A stretch of DNA of 64,000 bases from Exophiala sp. HKRS030 (lineage: Eukaryota > Ascomycota > Eurotiomycetes > Chaetothyriales > Herpotrichiellaceae). The stretch lies in the NCBI GenBank assembly GCA_023897205.1, contig JAHWDD010000004.1, forward strand, positions 4,836,001-4,900,000. Reading direction: 5' to 3'. Positions 1 through 11,504 of the stretch are shown here, one piece after another. The position numbers and the translations under genes are program-made. Position 1 is the stretch's first letter, and each line of letters begins with the position of its first letter. The notes beneath the pieces were generated by a model that was given only the letters and a program-made list of their open reading frames with translations, was not told the origin of the DNA and did not search any database.

Positions 1-1059
1 GTGCGGACAGCGAAAACCTTGGAGACCTTCAGGCAGATTTCTGTGATTCGGAGGCAGCAGGGCTGATGAACGAGTTTCCCTGCGTAGTGATTCGTGACAT
101 GTGCGAATACGTCGATTTCCAGCGAGAACGATGCATGGGCACCTGTATATTGTGATAATTGCTGCCACATACGCAAAGGAGGTTTCCAGTAGATCTCTCC
201 CGCATTGGCCGGCCTCAAAGCTTAGAGATACGTATGAAATCAAGCGGATCTACGCCTACCAATAGTCGGTAAGAATGTGGATGTGGCATAACGTTTCCAC
301 AGAGCCTCTGATTATACGATATGGTCATGTGTGACCGACCCTCCGGGACAGTTGTTGACGTTTCCAGTAGTTGCAACTAGTAAATGACAAAAGCCAGCCT
401 CTTCAGCATCGAAATAGCTTCTAGTCCGACGCCGAATCTGACAGAAATTACGGGATTCTATCGTCTCCGATTGTGTTCTGTACACTGACTTGTCAAGCTG
501 TGATCAGATTCCCGTTGCTTGGTTTTCTTCCTCCATGTTGTCATGACGGTCGTTGTCGTTCCAACGACTTTTCCATCAATAGCACCTAGTTCGTAGTGCG
601 AGTTCTAGCGACCAAGGCGGGCAGTCGATCTATTCCGGCAGAGGTCATAGTTGAGGACGACAATTCTGATTGATCCAAAGGGGGTATCGCATGATATGAC
701 CAAATGGAAGGGTTTACCGAAAAGGTGCATCTCGATCAGCCAGAGGGATTTGAGTTTCTTGCATAGGAAAAGTCGATTTTTCTCCATGGCAAACTGCTTG
801 TTCATCCTTGGGAGTATGATCAGCACTGATCTTGGCAAGCCGTGTCTGTCAGTTCATGCCATTAACTATTGAAGAAAAACTTTGGATGCCACCTGATGTA
901 GGACGGTGAAGACGAGGATTCGTCATTTCTGAGTCGTCTTGTCCATACAATTGGCAGCACGCCAATCTGCTTGCATATGCGGTGGAAAGACAGGACCCGG
1001 ACGATCATGATCATCTGATCAAAATGGATCGTTCCTTGATTTGTGCGTGCACCCTCACG
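1..1059. other. Intergenic or 3' flank, no gene seen
   Basis: Six-frame reading gives only short open frames with no recognisable family. The left part is moderately AT-rich. The last few hundred bases are the 3' flank of the minus-strand trehalose-phosphate synthase gene. Confidence 0.5.
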
Positions 1060-2707
1060 TCAATGGACACCGTCGCTGCGTGGTGTTCGATTTTGCAACG
1101 GCGTGCTTTCGAGAGCATTCAGAAAACTCCGACCCCATCGGATACTGTTCTGTCAGTTTACTCAATCCGGTCTGGATATACTGGTCTCTTACCTGGTGTA
1201 CTTATTGACCACCTTGGCACACTCGTCATACTTTTTGATTCGTTCAGCTGCCGGTAAGGTAAGCGCTTCATTAATGGCCTCCGCACAGCGAGGTGTGTCC
1301 CATGGATTAGTAATAAGTGCCCCTGGAAGCATCTTTGCAGCTCCAGTGTACTGAGATAAAAGCAAGACCCCTTTCCGGTCTTGTTGACATGCGACATACT
1401 CGTAGCTGACCAAATTCATGCCGTCCTGTATTGAGGAGATAAAACAGACATCCGCCATGGCATACAAGGCGCAAAGTTCCTCGAACGGAACCGACTTATA
1501 CATATAGTGGATCGGAGTATAGTCAATTCGTGCTGACGCCAGAGAGTCAGAATCGAGGTATACCAACTGGGATATTTTGGCTTACAATGTTTACCATTGA
1601 TCCTACCCACCTGCCTCTCAACCGCATCCCGTAGTTTTGCATACTCGAGGACGTCGGTTCGACTAGGCACAGCAACTTGAATTAATACAACCTTGCCTAC
1701 CCATTCAGGAAAGTCATCGAGCAGCTTATCGAACGCCGCGAGCCTCTGCGGCATGCCCTTGATATAGTCCAGTCTGTCAACTCCTAAGATGATTTTGCGA
1801 CCAGCAAATGAGCGTTCTGAGAGCGAAATCTGGCTTTGAACGCCTGCGGTATTGACCGTTTCTCTGAAGCTGTCCGGATCGATACCGATTGCAAAATGCT
1901 CGACCATGACTTTCCGGCCATGGTAGTGCAGGTCGTGCGGAGAACAGTGGACTTCCCTTAACGTTTGTCAGAATCAACCATCGCCATAAGGGCATTCCTT
2001 ACTCAAGGACAGCCTCGCATCCACTAATGAGGCGGTCCGCGTAGTCTTTGATGTGCAGCCCTACCAAATCACAGCTGAGAATGCTGTTGCATATCTCTTC
2101 GCGGAGTGGCAAAATGGCAAAAGAGTCCTCTCGCGGAAATGGTGTGTGTAAGAAGAACCCGATTCTGATGACTTTCCTCTTTTCGAGTCGTTCGCGAAGG
2201 ATTCCCGGAAGCAGCAGCAATTGATAATCGTGAATCCAGATTAGATCACCATTTTCAACATGTGGAACAATATAGTCGGCAAAAATCTCGTTGACTTCGC
2301 GGTACTTTGCCAACCATTTGGAGTTGAACAGTGCTTTCTCGGGCATGTTGTGCAACAAAGGCCACAGGACCTGATCTGGTTTTCGTCAGGCTTACATGTC
2401 AGAATGCGCTGTAGCATGACATACTGCAAAACCCGGTGTAATAGTTGCTGGCCGTTTCTTTGGACAGGAAGACAGGGACAGCCTTGCAACGCTCTGCCAC
2501 CTCATGGCTGATCGTGTCTCTGTCCGACCGGTGCACGTCGATACCAGGCCATCCAAACCACTGGAACTTCATCTTTTCCTGCAAACCATGAAGAGAAGAT
2601 GCCAGGCCGCCAGAAGACATTTGGTAGTTGAATGTGCCATCATCTTGCACGGTTATCGTCATAGGTAGCCGGTTGGCCACCACCAGAACCCGGCAGTCAT
2701 CGTCCAT
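1060..2707 (-). CDS. tpsA: Alpha,alpha-trehalose-phosphate synthase (UDP-forming), five exons
   Basis: This glycosyltransferase family 20 enzyme joins UDP-glucose and glucose-6-phosphate to make trehalose-6-phosphate in the cytosol. Predicted exons are 2707-2425, 2375-2003, 1956-1586, 1532-1193 and 1144-1060. They join in frame to 483 codons plus stop, and each intron (46-53 nt) has GT-AG ends. Family landmarks appear in order: VLVVANRLP near the start, SGGLASSLHG, WFGWPG, WIHDYQLLLLPG, FFLHTPFP, FAIGIDPDSF, GVDRLDYIKGMPQRL and DGMNLVSYEYVACQ. The last exon restores the conserved WG-SF segment, which would be lost if the frame simply ran to the stop in intron 4. The length is slightly below the roughly 515 residues of better-known Aspergillus enzymes. 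It may be a second paralogue rather than the housekeeping copy. The frame is unbroken, so it is probably functional. Confidence 0.9.
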
Positions 2708-5700
2708 CGTAGGTGGGCAGATTTACTGTGGTCCTGTGGGAAAGCCGACATGGATGCGGATGTGGCACCTTATAAGATGGAGTTGGCGGTGGCGCGGCGG
2801 CGGCTTGGCCGCTGTAGGACTTACATCATGTGGAGAACAGTGAGACCAATTTTGTGGACCAGGTTCCTGAAGTCCCCTTGAAAGCGGCCACATCAAAGTT
2901 GCTTAGTCGGGTCGAACTTTACCCCGGCGTGGGATGTGTTGAGCTAACCATAACCAATCCGCGGATTGTGTTGTGCCAATTTCACTGGAGTGGCAGCAGA
3001 GGAACCATCTCAGGTCTGTAAGCCTACCCAACCATGACAATACCAGAAGAAAGTGGATAATTGCCTCAGCTAGGCAAAAGATGCACATTAACAAGACGAA
3101 TGTTGCGTTGACGTAGAAAGCATTTAGACCTAATTTAGGCCTAGGCAAGATCAGAACTGCCTGGGCAGAATTGGTAACCCACCCTCGCCCACGGGAACTG
3201 ATTCGCAGCCGGTTACGAGCTAGCTCAATCTCCCTGAATTCCATATGCAAAGTTAGGCGGCGCCAGGCGCCCGTTAGGGACTAGCATATTACGACCTGGG
3301 ATTACTATTCGCTATGACAGATACGCCAGACCGAGCCTGCCCCAGCCCGGCCACAACCTTCACGGACAGCTACAGTTGCGACAACGACACCCTGAGACGG
3401 CCCAGTGGCTACTCAATAGTCAATGTTCGCCGACTGGAAATGCTTGAGATCTTCGTTGCTGTGGCTTCACGGTAGTGGTACGTCGCGACTGCAGAAAACC
3501 ATGCCACAACTGATTGGTCCAACGAAGCGATTTTCTTTCGATTGCCCATAATCACGATTTGCCGACTCTGCCTGGGCATGCATGCGGACAGGCTCGGGGC
3601 ACGTTACTGGAACTCGTTATCTTGTCCTTCTCCACCATGGACCTTCGAATCACTTGACTGTACAGAAGAGGGCGCTTCATGAGTCAGGTAACTTAGATCA
3701 TTTGTTGTCGTGGTTGCCCATTTTCCACCAGGGAGATTTTTCTGGTTGAACAAGTTAAAGTAAGTCTGATGAGGGTTTGAAATTAGATTGATCTCTGGTA
3801 AACCTAGAGAGTGGCTGGGCATGGTGGATTCACAGTCATTGGCATTGGCCATGCAAGGAAGAGCCTATACTCCTCGTTTAACATGGTTCGGGAGGTTGCG
3901 AATAGCGGATGTTGGTGGATGAGATCAACCTCGCAACCCACCAACTCGAATCCACAACCCACTGCGACGAACCGCATAAACGTACAGATGCATAGATAGC
4001 CTATGCTTCGACATTAACTACACAGGGCAGTCGTCGCTCGCGGATTGTTGCGGCGTGTCCGGAATTTTGGCATACTTTCCCCTGGAAATAGTCACGAACT
4101 ATGTCCCCGGGATTGAAATATTGGAGATGTGTCGTTGGACGTGCTACACGGACAATTCGTGATAACAATTACTATTGACTCTTCATACTGCCGCCATATG
4201 CTCGCCGTCTTTTGTCTCCACTCGTCACCAAGCTCAGCCTGTTGACGCAAGAGATCTTCAATACTGATCCAAGACCGAAAGGCCAGAAGCTCCTGAGAGT
4301 TGGCAAATGAGATTTCTAGACTCATGAGAAAGAAGAAGTAACACCCTCTTTGCCCAATAGAATGGAGAGTAAGATGAAGTTGAAACAGACAATCGGCGGA
4401 GACCAGGAACCATCCACTCATGGTGAAGACCACTTGTAGACAGCCAGCCAAAATATACAGTGCTTCTGCCGAAGTAGTCAGTGCAAGGTATCCCTACGGA
4501 TGGTTTAACATATTCTTCCCTTCAACAGCTTACAAGTTAAATTCTCTCTTCGCTTTCCAGTTCCATTCGTTTACTCATCTAATACAAATATGCGCTGGTA
4601 CATTCTAGGATAAGTGGAGTTGATCCACCTCTACGTCTCTTCACGGTTAAGCATGGCGTTTCCCGATCGTTGTTGGATTCCCGAAATGCTCAAATACATC
4701 ATTTTGTGGCTGTCTTTTGGATGGGAGAGAGTTGCCCAGATAATTTACCTTCTGGCTCCGTCGCGGAGAACCCTATAACCTCTGAGGGGCGCTCGGGCTC
4801 TTCCACACAACCCTGTGTATATCATCAGGAAAGCTCCCTCGTCACTTCTCAAGCCTCTACTACCCTCCTAATGAACTTTTTTTTCCTCGAAAGCTATTTG
4901 GCACTTAACCATTCCTAATTCCGGACTTCCCGCTGCGGTGGAACTGATTATTCTAAACCACTCCACATTACATGACATAACCTACGAGCTGTGACGACCA
5001 TGCAGCGAAGTAGCCACAGTCTTCTTGTGCGCCTGACAAGAGTACCGAGACCGCAAATTGTTTGTCACGATGTTAATGGAGTCTCCATTTCCGGACGAAG
5101 ACTGGCCGCCTGCATCGTCTGGGGAAGACTACACGTTCGCGCAGGAGGAGAAGTTCCTCATGCCTGGGAAGCTCCGACTCTTATATTATACTATACACAG
5201 GACAGTTAAGGGCGCTATAGAGCGTTTTCGAGTCTCAATAATCAAGTCTTGATTTTCTGCTGGGGGATTCAGGCGCTTTGACTCAGTTGCGAAGATATTA
5301 AAGCCAGTCTCGCAGCGACTCGGTGGCTTATCACCTGTGAGGTGCTCGTGTTGGGTGTTGTAGAGCATTAGAAGATATCTTTATAATATAAATGGGCATA
5401 GAGAAGACGATGGTGAAGAAAACTCTTTTAAACATCGGTATATAAGGGTTAAGCAGATATAGTACTATCGTGGCCGAGCTAAGGCTGGCCTTAAGAGACG
5501 AGACACAAGGGATTCGACGTTCGATCTAGACGACGAAACGGGTGAGAAGCTACGATAAGAGGCTAGAGACAGCGTGAGTAACATTCTCACACTCATGTCA
5601 GCCCTTCCTCCCGGGGCCCATTTTGGTCCTCGGGGCCCGTTCTGATCCTAGGGGCCCGTTCAAGTTTGATGTTGAATTCAACGGGACGAGATCGATCAGG

Positions 5701-5988
5701 ATGAAGGAGCAGTTCTGGATCCGAACGCTAAACCACCCTGTCAGTCGAAAAGAGAGTCTGGTTGGAAGGAAGGCACGGTTTCCGTATATAACGGATGTCG
5801 CCAAATCTCCGGGAGCCGCTGAAAACGGCCAAAACAGATGCATTCTGAGGAACATCTACTTCATTTGGGTTCCCTCTTGTCCTGAGTCTTCCGCCGCTCC
5901 GATTCGGTTCTACTTCGCTCTGCCTCTTGGAAACCAGCTTTGAAAGAGCGTCCGCTATACAATACTCTCTTGTCACCTTCGAAGAAAA
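2708..5988. other. Long gene-poor stretch
   Basis: No convincing gene was found over about 3.3 kb. One minus-strand open frame at 4092-4451 has a protein-like stretch (around SWISIEDLLRQQAELGDEW), but I could not extend it with splice sites or assign a family. The region around 5360-5560 is AT-rich and low in complexity. A short 19-bp-period repeat lies just upstream of the F-box gene and is listed separately. Confidence 0.4.
5613..5657 (+). repeat. Short tandem repeat, 19-bp period around GGGGCCC
   Basis: GGGGCCC occurs at 5613-5619, 5632-5638 and 5651-5657, exactly 19 bases apart, and each copy is followed by a similar RTTY sequence. It lies about 330 bp upstream of the F-box gene. Function is unknown. 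Confidence 0.75.
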
Positions 5989-7194
5989 ATGGACTTCCAA
6001 CCTCAGCTTCCACCCGAAACATGGACGGAGATCTTCAAGACGCTGTCTAGGATGCGACGTTGGTCACAAGAAAATGACATTAAAAGTGTACGGCTCACTT
6101 GTCGGCTTTTTAACCAGCTTGCGACCCCTTTTCTCATGTCCGAGATATTTTGTGCGCCTTTGTCTTCCACCTTAACGAAACTTACAGCCGTGTTGCATCA
6201 TCCTATTCTCAGTAGATCAATCAAGACAGTTGTCTATGCTTCTAGGCGATATCAAGCAATGGGGTTTCAGGACTACCAACAAGCAGTGGAAGAATCATCA
6301 TGGCCCGGATATTCTTCACCTCAGTGCGAAGCGGATGTTTTAGAGTTGGAGGCGATGTTTTCTCTATACAAACAACATTATCAAGACCAAACCATGATGG
6401 AGAGGTCTGGGGAGCTTACGGCGCGTCTTTGCTCAGCCCTTACGCGGCTGCCAAATGTGGAGAGAGTCATCATATCGCCCAATATCTATTGCTACCTCGA
6501 CAACGCCCTGTCTTCAAACTATTTTCTGGATCCTGAATCTGCTTATGATGAAGCATTTCTCTATGTCTGCCGCATCTTGTCGCTCACAGATACCAAAATA
6601 CGAGAACTCAGGGTTGAAGATGCTGAGACCGAAGATCATGAATGTGGTGGGCTGACTGCAGAGGCCTTCCAAGAAATGTCACTCCTGGATTCCAGCCATT
6701 GTCGTAACGTCTTCCGAGGCATTCGAACCCTGGACCTGACAGCTCAAGATGAGGCAAAAGGTGGTTGGATCATAGGCCAATTGGCAGATTTTCTGTCTTG
6801 CGCCACCGAACTGGAGAACTTATCGATTACTGGTTGCTTTTGTTGTCCCCTTCGCCCAGAACATTTTCTGAGAACAACGACGTGGCGCTGTTTAACTACA
6901 CTGAGCCTCTTTCACACAATTTTTTGTCAAGAAGAACTGTTAGCCTTCCTAAGAAGACACTCAACCACCCTGAAGGACCTTTCATTCTTTTTCGTCGGAG
7001 TGCGAAATGGTTCGTGGAAGGCGGTCTTGACAGGAATGAAGTCTTCACTGTCTCTACAAAGTATCGACGTCTTTGATTTGCATGAGTTAAACGACGACGG
7101 ATATGGAACAGATGTGTTTGTACCAGTAGCTGCGGTACGAGGTTACCTCTTAGGAGATGATTGTCATCCACTCGAGCAGCTTGGCCCGGAGTAG
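5989..7194 (+). CDS. F-box domain protein, single exon
   Basis: This is a continuous 401-codon frame starting at ATG. Residues about 5-55 match the fungal F-box pattern: LPPETWTEIFKTLS, then SVRLTCRLFNQLATPFLMSE. The rest is a leucine-rich body (LRVEDAE, IRTLDLTAQ, LENLSITGC, LTTLSLFHTIF) resembling the irregular repeats of fungal F-box proteins. Such proteins usually act as substrate receptors in SCF ubiquitin ligases, binding Skp1 through the F-box. The substrate cannot be inferred. No signal peptide or membrane segment is seen. These genes form large lineage-specific families in fungi, so orthology is uncertain. The frame is intact and I see no intron need. Confidence 0.8.
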   Translation: MDFQPQLPPETWTEIFKTLSRMRRWSQENDIKSVRLTCRLFNQLATPFLMSEIFCAPLSSTLTKLTAVLHHPILSRSIKTVVYASRRYQAMGFQDYQQAVEESSWPGYSSPQCEADVLELEAMFSLYKQHYQDQTMMERSGELTARLCSALTRLPNVERVIISPNIYCYLDNALSSNYFLDPESAYDEAFLYVCRILSLTDTKIRELRVEDAETEDHECGGLTAEAFQEMSLLDSSHCRNVFRGIRTLDLTAQDEAKGGWIIGQLADFLSCATELENLSITGCFCCPLRPEHFLRTTTWRCLTTLSLFHTIFCQEELLAFLRRHSTTLKDLSFFFVGVRNGSWKAVLTGMKSSLSLQSIDVFDLHELNDDGYGTDVFVPVAAVRGYLLGDDCHPLEQLGPE

Positions 7195-7302
7195 CCACTG
7201 AAAAGAAAGCTGTCGGGAGGCCTAAAAGAGTTGCTGCTGGCCGTCAAGTGGTGAGTAGTATAGGTTTAGTTAGCGTTCAGTACTTCAGGTGTCAAAAGAA
7301 AG

Positions 7303-7864
7303 ATGCTAAAGAATATTCTTCAGAACAAAAAGATCCCAAAGATCTTCTTCGACGTTCGCACCGATTTAGATGCCTTATTTGCGCGTTTCGGCGTTGTGTT
7401 GCAGGGCGTGGAGGATATTCAGCTTATAAAGAGTGCCGTGAGGAAGACTACGGCATCGAGGAAGTTCTTGAGTGGCCTGGCTAAATACGTTGAGGAGAAT
7501 GTGCTTATGTTGCTCGGTAACAAGACGGGCTAGAAGCAAGTGAAGGAGAACGAGGAGCGATTATTCAAAACGGATCATAACGGTATGTATGAGCCAGTGT
7601 CCAATCCTCAAGGATATTATATCTTATCATGTTGGTGATGTCCAGAACCTTCCCCTGAGTTGCGCCATAAGGAAAATGCAGAGCTTTCAGTGGCGAGACT
7701 TAGTCAATGAAGAATCCATGAAGCGCGTCTCGGCGTCTCACAAACCAGAGTACCGGCGCCACGGCTCAGACATGGCTCCGTGGAGTGAAGACAAGAATAG
7801 GACTTTGGACGAGTGGAGTTGGGTTCCTCCTCCTCGTGACTACTTCGGTGACGACGACAATTGA
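7303..7864 (+). pseudogene. Decayed 3'-5' exonuclease (RNase D-like) fragment
   Basis: Two pieces lie in different frames. The first (7303-7533) reads IPKIFFDVRTDLDALFARFG and continues to SGLAKYVEEN, ending at TAG 7531-7533. The same frame then reads KENEERLFK. The second (7589-7864) carries ISYHVGDVQNLP and ends with EWSWVPPPRDYFGDDDN. Together they resemble the DEDD-type 3'-5' exonuclease domain proteins that occur in many copies in fungal accessory DNA. The N-terminal part with the first acidic residues is missing, there is an internal stop, and one frameshift lies between about 7560 and 7620. This is a relic rather than a working gene. Confidence 0.72.
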
Positions 7865-8006
7865 GATTTGGACGAAGATGACGGTTGGGATGGCGATGGT
7901 CTGAAGAGCTGTAGGGATATCAGCAGATGGGACTATTAATATTCCGACTGAGCTTTATGAACTGGTTAACGTATCAATGATTTCAATCACAACCTTCGAT
8001 ACAAAG

Positions 8007-9136
8007 CTAAGAGACTGACAACGCAACCGGGCCCGCCAAGGTTGCGAGGGCCAGGTCATAGTCATTATCAGGCAATTGACTTGTGACCGCTGCAAACACC
8101 GCCCCATTGAGTCCTTGCGGTACATCCGCAACTCCCCTGCCTTGACCAACGATCGATAATACCGTATACATCGGCACATTCAGCTGATTGGTCCAGCCCA
8201 CAAACAACTGTTTTCCCTGCTCGAAAACGAATGGCATCTGCATCGGATCCCACGAGAATGCCATTTCTGACGGAACCACGGTGGTGCTCGCAGCGGTAGC
8301 GGGGCGCGTGGTGGTATTTTGATATGGCGCGATGCTCGACGCTATTCCCGTGGCCGCTGAGGATCTGTTGTCAGCCGTAGTCGGGGCTGACACCGTTAAC
8401 GTGGGCAGAATTGGTAGTGGGAGTTCCGTTGGACACGATCCAGGCACGATAAATGGAAGAGCCAAATTGTATGCCCAGATACTGCTAATCCCGGTGTCAA
8501 ATGGAGCTGGGTTAGGGACTCTGCCACCCACATGGCGGAAGAAGGCGTCGTGGCGGGACTCGACTGTCACGATCGACGACACCGTATTGACAATCCCAGG
8601 ATCAGTGTACGAGGCTCGATCGACCAGCCCGATAAGTGCGCTGATGCCCACTGAGGTGATGATGTCGCCAAGGGCGATGAACTCATCAATGGACGCCACC
8701 GGGAAGGAATACTGGCAAGGAGCAATTACAGGGGCTTCATAGCCGTTGAGCAGATTCGCAATTGTTGCAACGTGTACTTCCTCCTGCTATAGAAGGCACA
8801 AAACATTAGACTGACACAGAACCGGGATGGTCAACTTACCGCCGCGATTGCGCTGAGAACTTCGGTCGTGTCATTTGCGTAGCCCGCCGTTCCCCAGGTA
8901 GAAATATTTTGAAGTCCGCTTTGAAGATAGGATAATTCCAGGTTTTCGAGAAAGAGGGCCAGTTGGAATTCTTTGATCGCTTCCGCTGACACCATGGGAG
9001 GCCCATTGCTGTCTGGAATCCCGCCTCCTGCCGTGTTTATAGCGTCTGGACAGAGTGGTGCGGCTGCCGTAGTCGCCATTCTTGTCAAGATGGGCAGGAC
9101 GAAACAGAAAATTGTGGAACGCGGAGGTGACGGCAT
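8007..9136 (-). CDS. Secreted Ferritin_2 (Rds1-like) protein, two exons
   Basis: Exon 1 is 9136-8840 and exon 2 is 8786-8007, with a 53-nt GTAAGT...TATAG intron in phase 0. The product is 358 residues. Residues about 1-26 form a hydrophobic leader ending near TAAAPLCPD, consistent with a signal peptide. The ferritin-like helices follow: EAIKEFQLALFLENLELSYL, then QEEVHVATIANLL and VESRHDAFFRHVGG, with the E and E..H spacing of this family. The C-terminal part is rich in Ser, Thr, Ala and Pro with several N-x-S/T sites. Homologues include fission yeast Rds1, which is stress- or nutrient-regulated, and fungal sexual-development proteins. The biochemical role is not established. The frame is clean and the gene is probably functional. 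Confidence 0.85.
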
Positions 9137-9954
9137 GACCGCTCTTCAATGTCGAAAATTGTAAATTGCTTGAGGTGTAGAGATTGATCACATCCTCCCA
9201 GCTTCCGAGCTTCATGGAATATAAATCAAGTCGTGTCAGCTTGGACAAGTGCGATCCTTAGTTCCGAAGGGACCAATTCTTGTTCCCTAGGTGCTATTCT
9301 TGTCTCACCTCTCTCACAGCCTCAGACGATCCTAAGAATAGTGGTGGGGTCGAGTGTGGTATACCAATGATCAAGAAGGAAGGTCGCTCCGAAGCATATT
9401 GCCATTACTTTCAAAGTAGTGGGAAGTGACTGGGCGAGTCTTACTCTGTACTGGGCTTTCCCTTCAGAAATAAAGTGCTGAGCCAGATATGCACTTCAAT
9501 AAGAATAGAATAAATTAAGAGGACAAAAGTATCCGTAGAGGCTCTTGGGATACGGGTCTAATGGTTGTGTTAGTGGCCCAAAGTGGCTGGCAAAAGGGGC
9601 AGCCGAAAACGAGGCAACAAGTATGGCTATGCTGGCTCGGACGAGGCTCCGCAAAAGGAGGCCTCTAATTGGTTGCTCGGTCATCCACTGCCCTTATCAG
9701 ATTAAGATTTGTCTGACTACAAGGTCTTGATAGGCATGGAAAACATGGGCGCTTGATTACAGCTACCTTCCCTACCGTACTCTAAGCTCGACTGAAAGCC
9801 ATTGTACGCCTTTAGCACCTGTTTGAGACGGGAGGTAGAGTCACCATCGGATTATATCACCCAGTACAATCGACGGCCACAAGCTACATTTGCCTGGACC
9901 ATATCGCCATCTGCCAGAAACAGAGGGGGCTACGTTCCTTAAAACGCTAGATCG
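9137..9954. other. Intergenic, no gene seen
   Basis: Only short unrelated frames occur here. The region separates the promoter of the Ferritin_2 gene from the 3' end of the PAQR relic. Confidence 0.5.
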
Positions 9955-10646
9955 TCACCCCGTGGGACATGGTAATCCAGTGGCACCCTCTCCTTGCCAG
10001 GCTCGTCCGGCAGAGAGTAATCCTGCCCGATACAGCAGTGCCCCCGCCACGACCATTATGTGCATGACCTGGTGGCTAGAGCCCACGATATCAAAAGCAT
10101 CCAAACAGAACCTTTCTGGAATCCGCATGCAGTAAAAAAACCTCCAATGGCATTCAGGATGATCAGGTTCCTATAGGATGCCAGGAGGACGGGGTGACAG
10201 GCACTCCTTTCCCAGTATCGAGCATCAAGCGACATCATCGGTAGGGTTGCCGAGAGCCCGAGGGCGAAGGAAGTCAATGTGCGCATGGGATGGCTTTCGG
10301 GATCCCTAGACATTGGCCGAGAGACACACAGCGTCGTGAACAGAGCCGCTACCGTTATAACGCCGATGTAGTACACCTGTAATCGGTGGTCGCAATAAAA
10401 GGCGAAATAGAGAAAGGAAACCACTGTGCTCCAGATGAAGGTGACTGTGCCGAAGTGGTCCAGTTGCTGTGTCAAAATCATTGAAGTAAACAAAGAAGGC
10501 GATCGGACAGCGGAGGATGATATGTCGTTCACCGGCGACGGCGACAAATGTACTGACCTCGACTGTGATTTATTCCCATCCCATTGCGCAACCACCCATG
10601 GCGCGATCGGTTCCCTCGATCCAGGAGATGTCGGTGACGACGCCAT
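9955..10646 (-). pseudogene. PAQR/HlyIII-family membrane protein, N-truncated and frameshifted
   Basis: The upstream frame (10646-10056) contains LDHFGTVTFIWSTVVSFLY and several further membrane helices with FALGLSATLP. At about 10130-10140 there is a run of seven T on the coding strand. Adding one base there moves the frame into RIPERFCLDAFDIVGSSHQVMHIMVV, ending at TGA 9957-9955. That tail is the diagnostic PAQR C-terminus with its HxxxH zinc-binding pair (H-QVM-H). The first two or three helices with the conserved Ser and His are absent. PAQR proteins include adiponectin receptors and yeast Izh proteins, which affect zinc, sterol or ceramide metabolism. This copy is probably dead unless the T-run is a sequencing error. 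Confidence 0.75.
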
Positions 10647-11504
10647 GTTCGATCAGTATTTATGCTCGCCTTCACCCTCGCCCTCGCCCACCCCTTCACC
10701 GGACGACACGACCAGCGAATTGAGCGGGTCAACGTTGTTTGATGCCGGACGCGATCCGTCCCATGGTTTCCCGGAGTTGTACACGGAGACACCGAGGAGT
10801 ACAGCTCCAGAAATTTCGCCAGAGAGTGAGATAGCTCGAGATCAAGATGACCCTTGCCACTCCGCGAATGGGACTTGCATCCGTCTGCGAGTCAGAAGGC
10901 CGAAAATTACGCCCGCCTTAAACTCCCGGACAGAGGCCAATCCAGAAAGAAAAAGGAAGGGGACAGCGATCAGGGAAAGGGGCAATCCAGGAACTCAGAG
11001 AGAAGGGCAGGGTGGTAAACGAGACAGATCGGGTGAAGGAGGCGCTCTAATTCCAGACCTGAATAGGCAACTTCTTTAGCGTCCTCCCCATTACCCATAC
11101 TGTACGGAGTACATTGGGATGACAGCTTCATAGCCACTTAAGGCCCAGGAACCTCAAGAATTATGGTAAAGAGAAGGATGCGGTGAGGCTGCTAGAGCCG
11201 GCGGTTGAGATCCGTGAGCGGCTCTTCAACTCCTGTAGTAGTTTCCCTCACCTTTAGCCCTGCTAATATCGACTTATGGAGGGTATCACAGAGGACTTAG
11301 AGACCTTAACTAAAGATCGTCCATAATCGTTTACGGAGCTCTTTGGCTTTTATGACTGAACCATATTACGCCGATGTTCGTAATCTACCTCGAGTGTGCT
11401 TAGTAGTTAGATGTCGATTTGCCAATATGATCATTATTATGGAACGAAATGAGCAAGGGTTTCTAAATTCGTCTCCCTGATCGAAGAGCAGCTAGACGGT
11501 ACGA
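10647..11504. other. Intergenic with possible membrane-protein debris
   Basis: The plus strand has a 217-codon low-complexity frame (10426-11079) rich in Ser-Pro and Arg-Glu that overlaps the PAQR relic. I do not accept it as a gene. The minus strand around 10870-10990 reads a hydrophobic segment (PLSLIAVPFLFLSGLASV) that may be leftover coding sequence from a transporter. Confidence 0.3.

Noticed and set aside
10426..11079. 217-codon plus-strand frame
   Set aside because: Low-complexity Ser-Pro and Arg-rich sequence overlapping the PAQR relic, with no family features.
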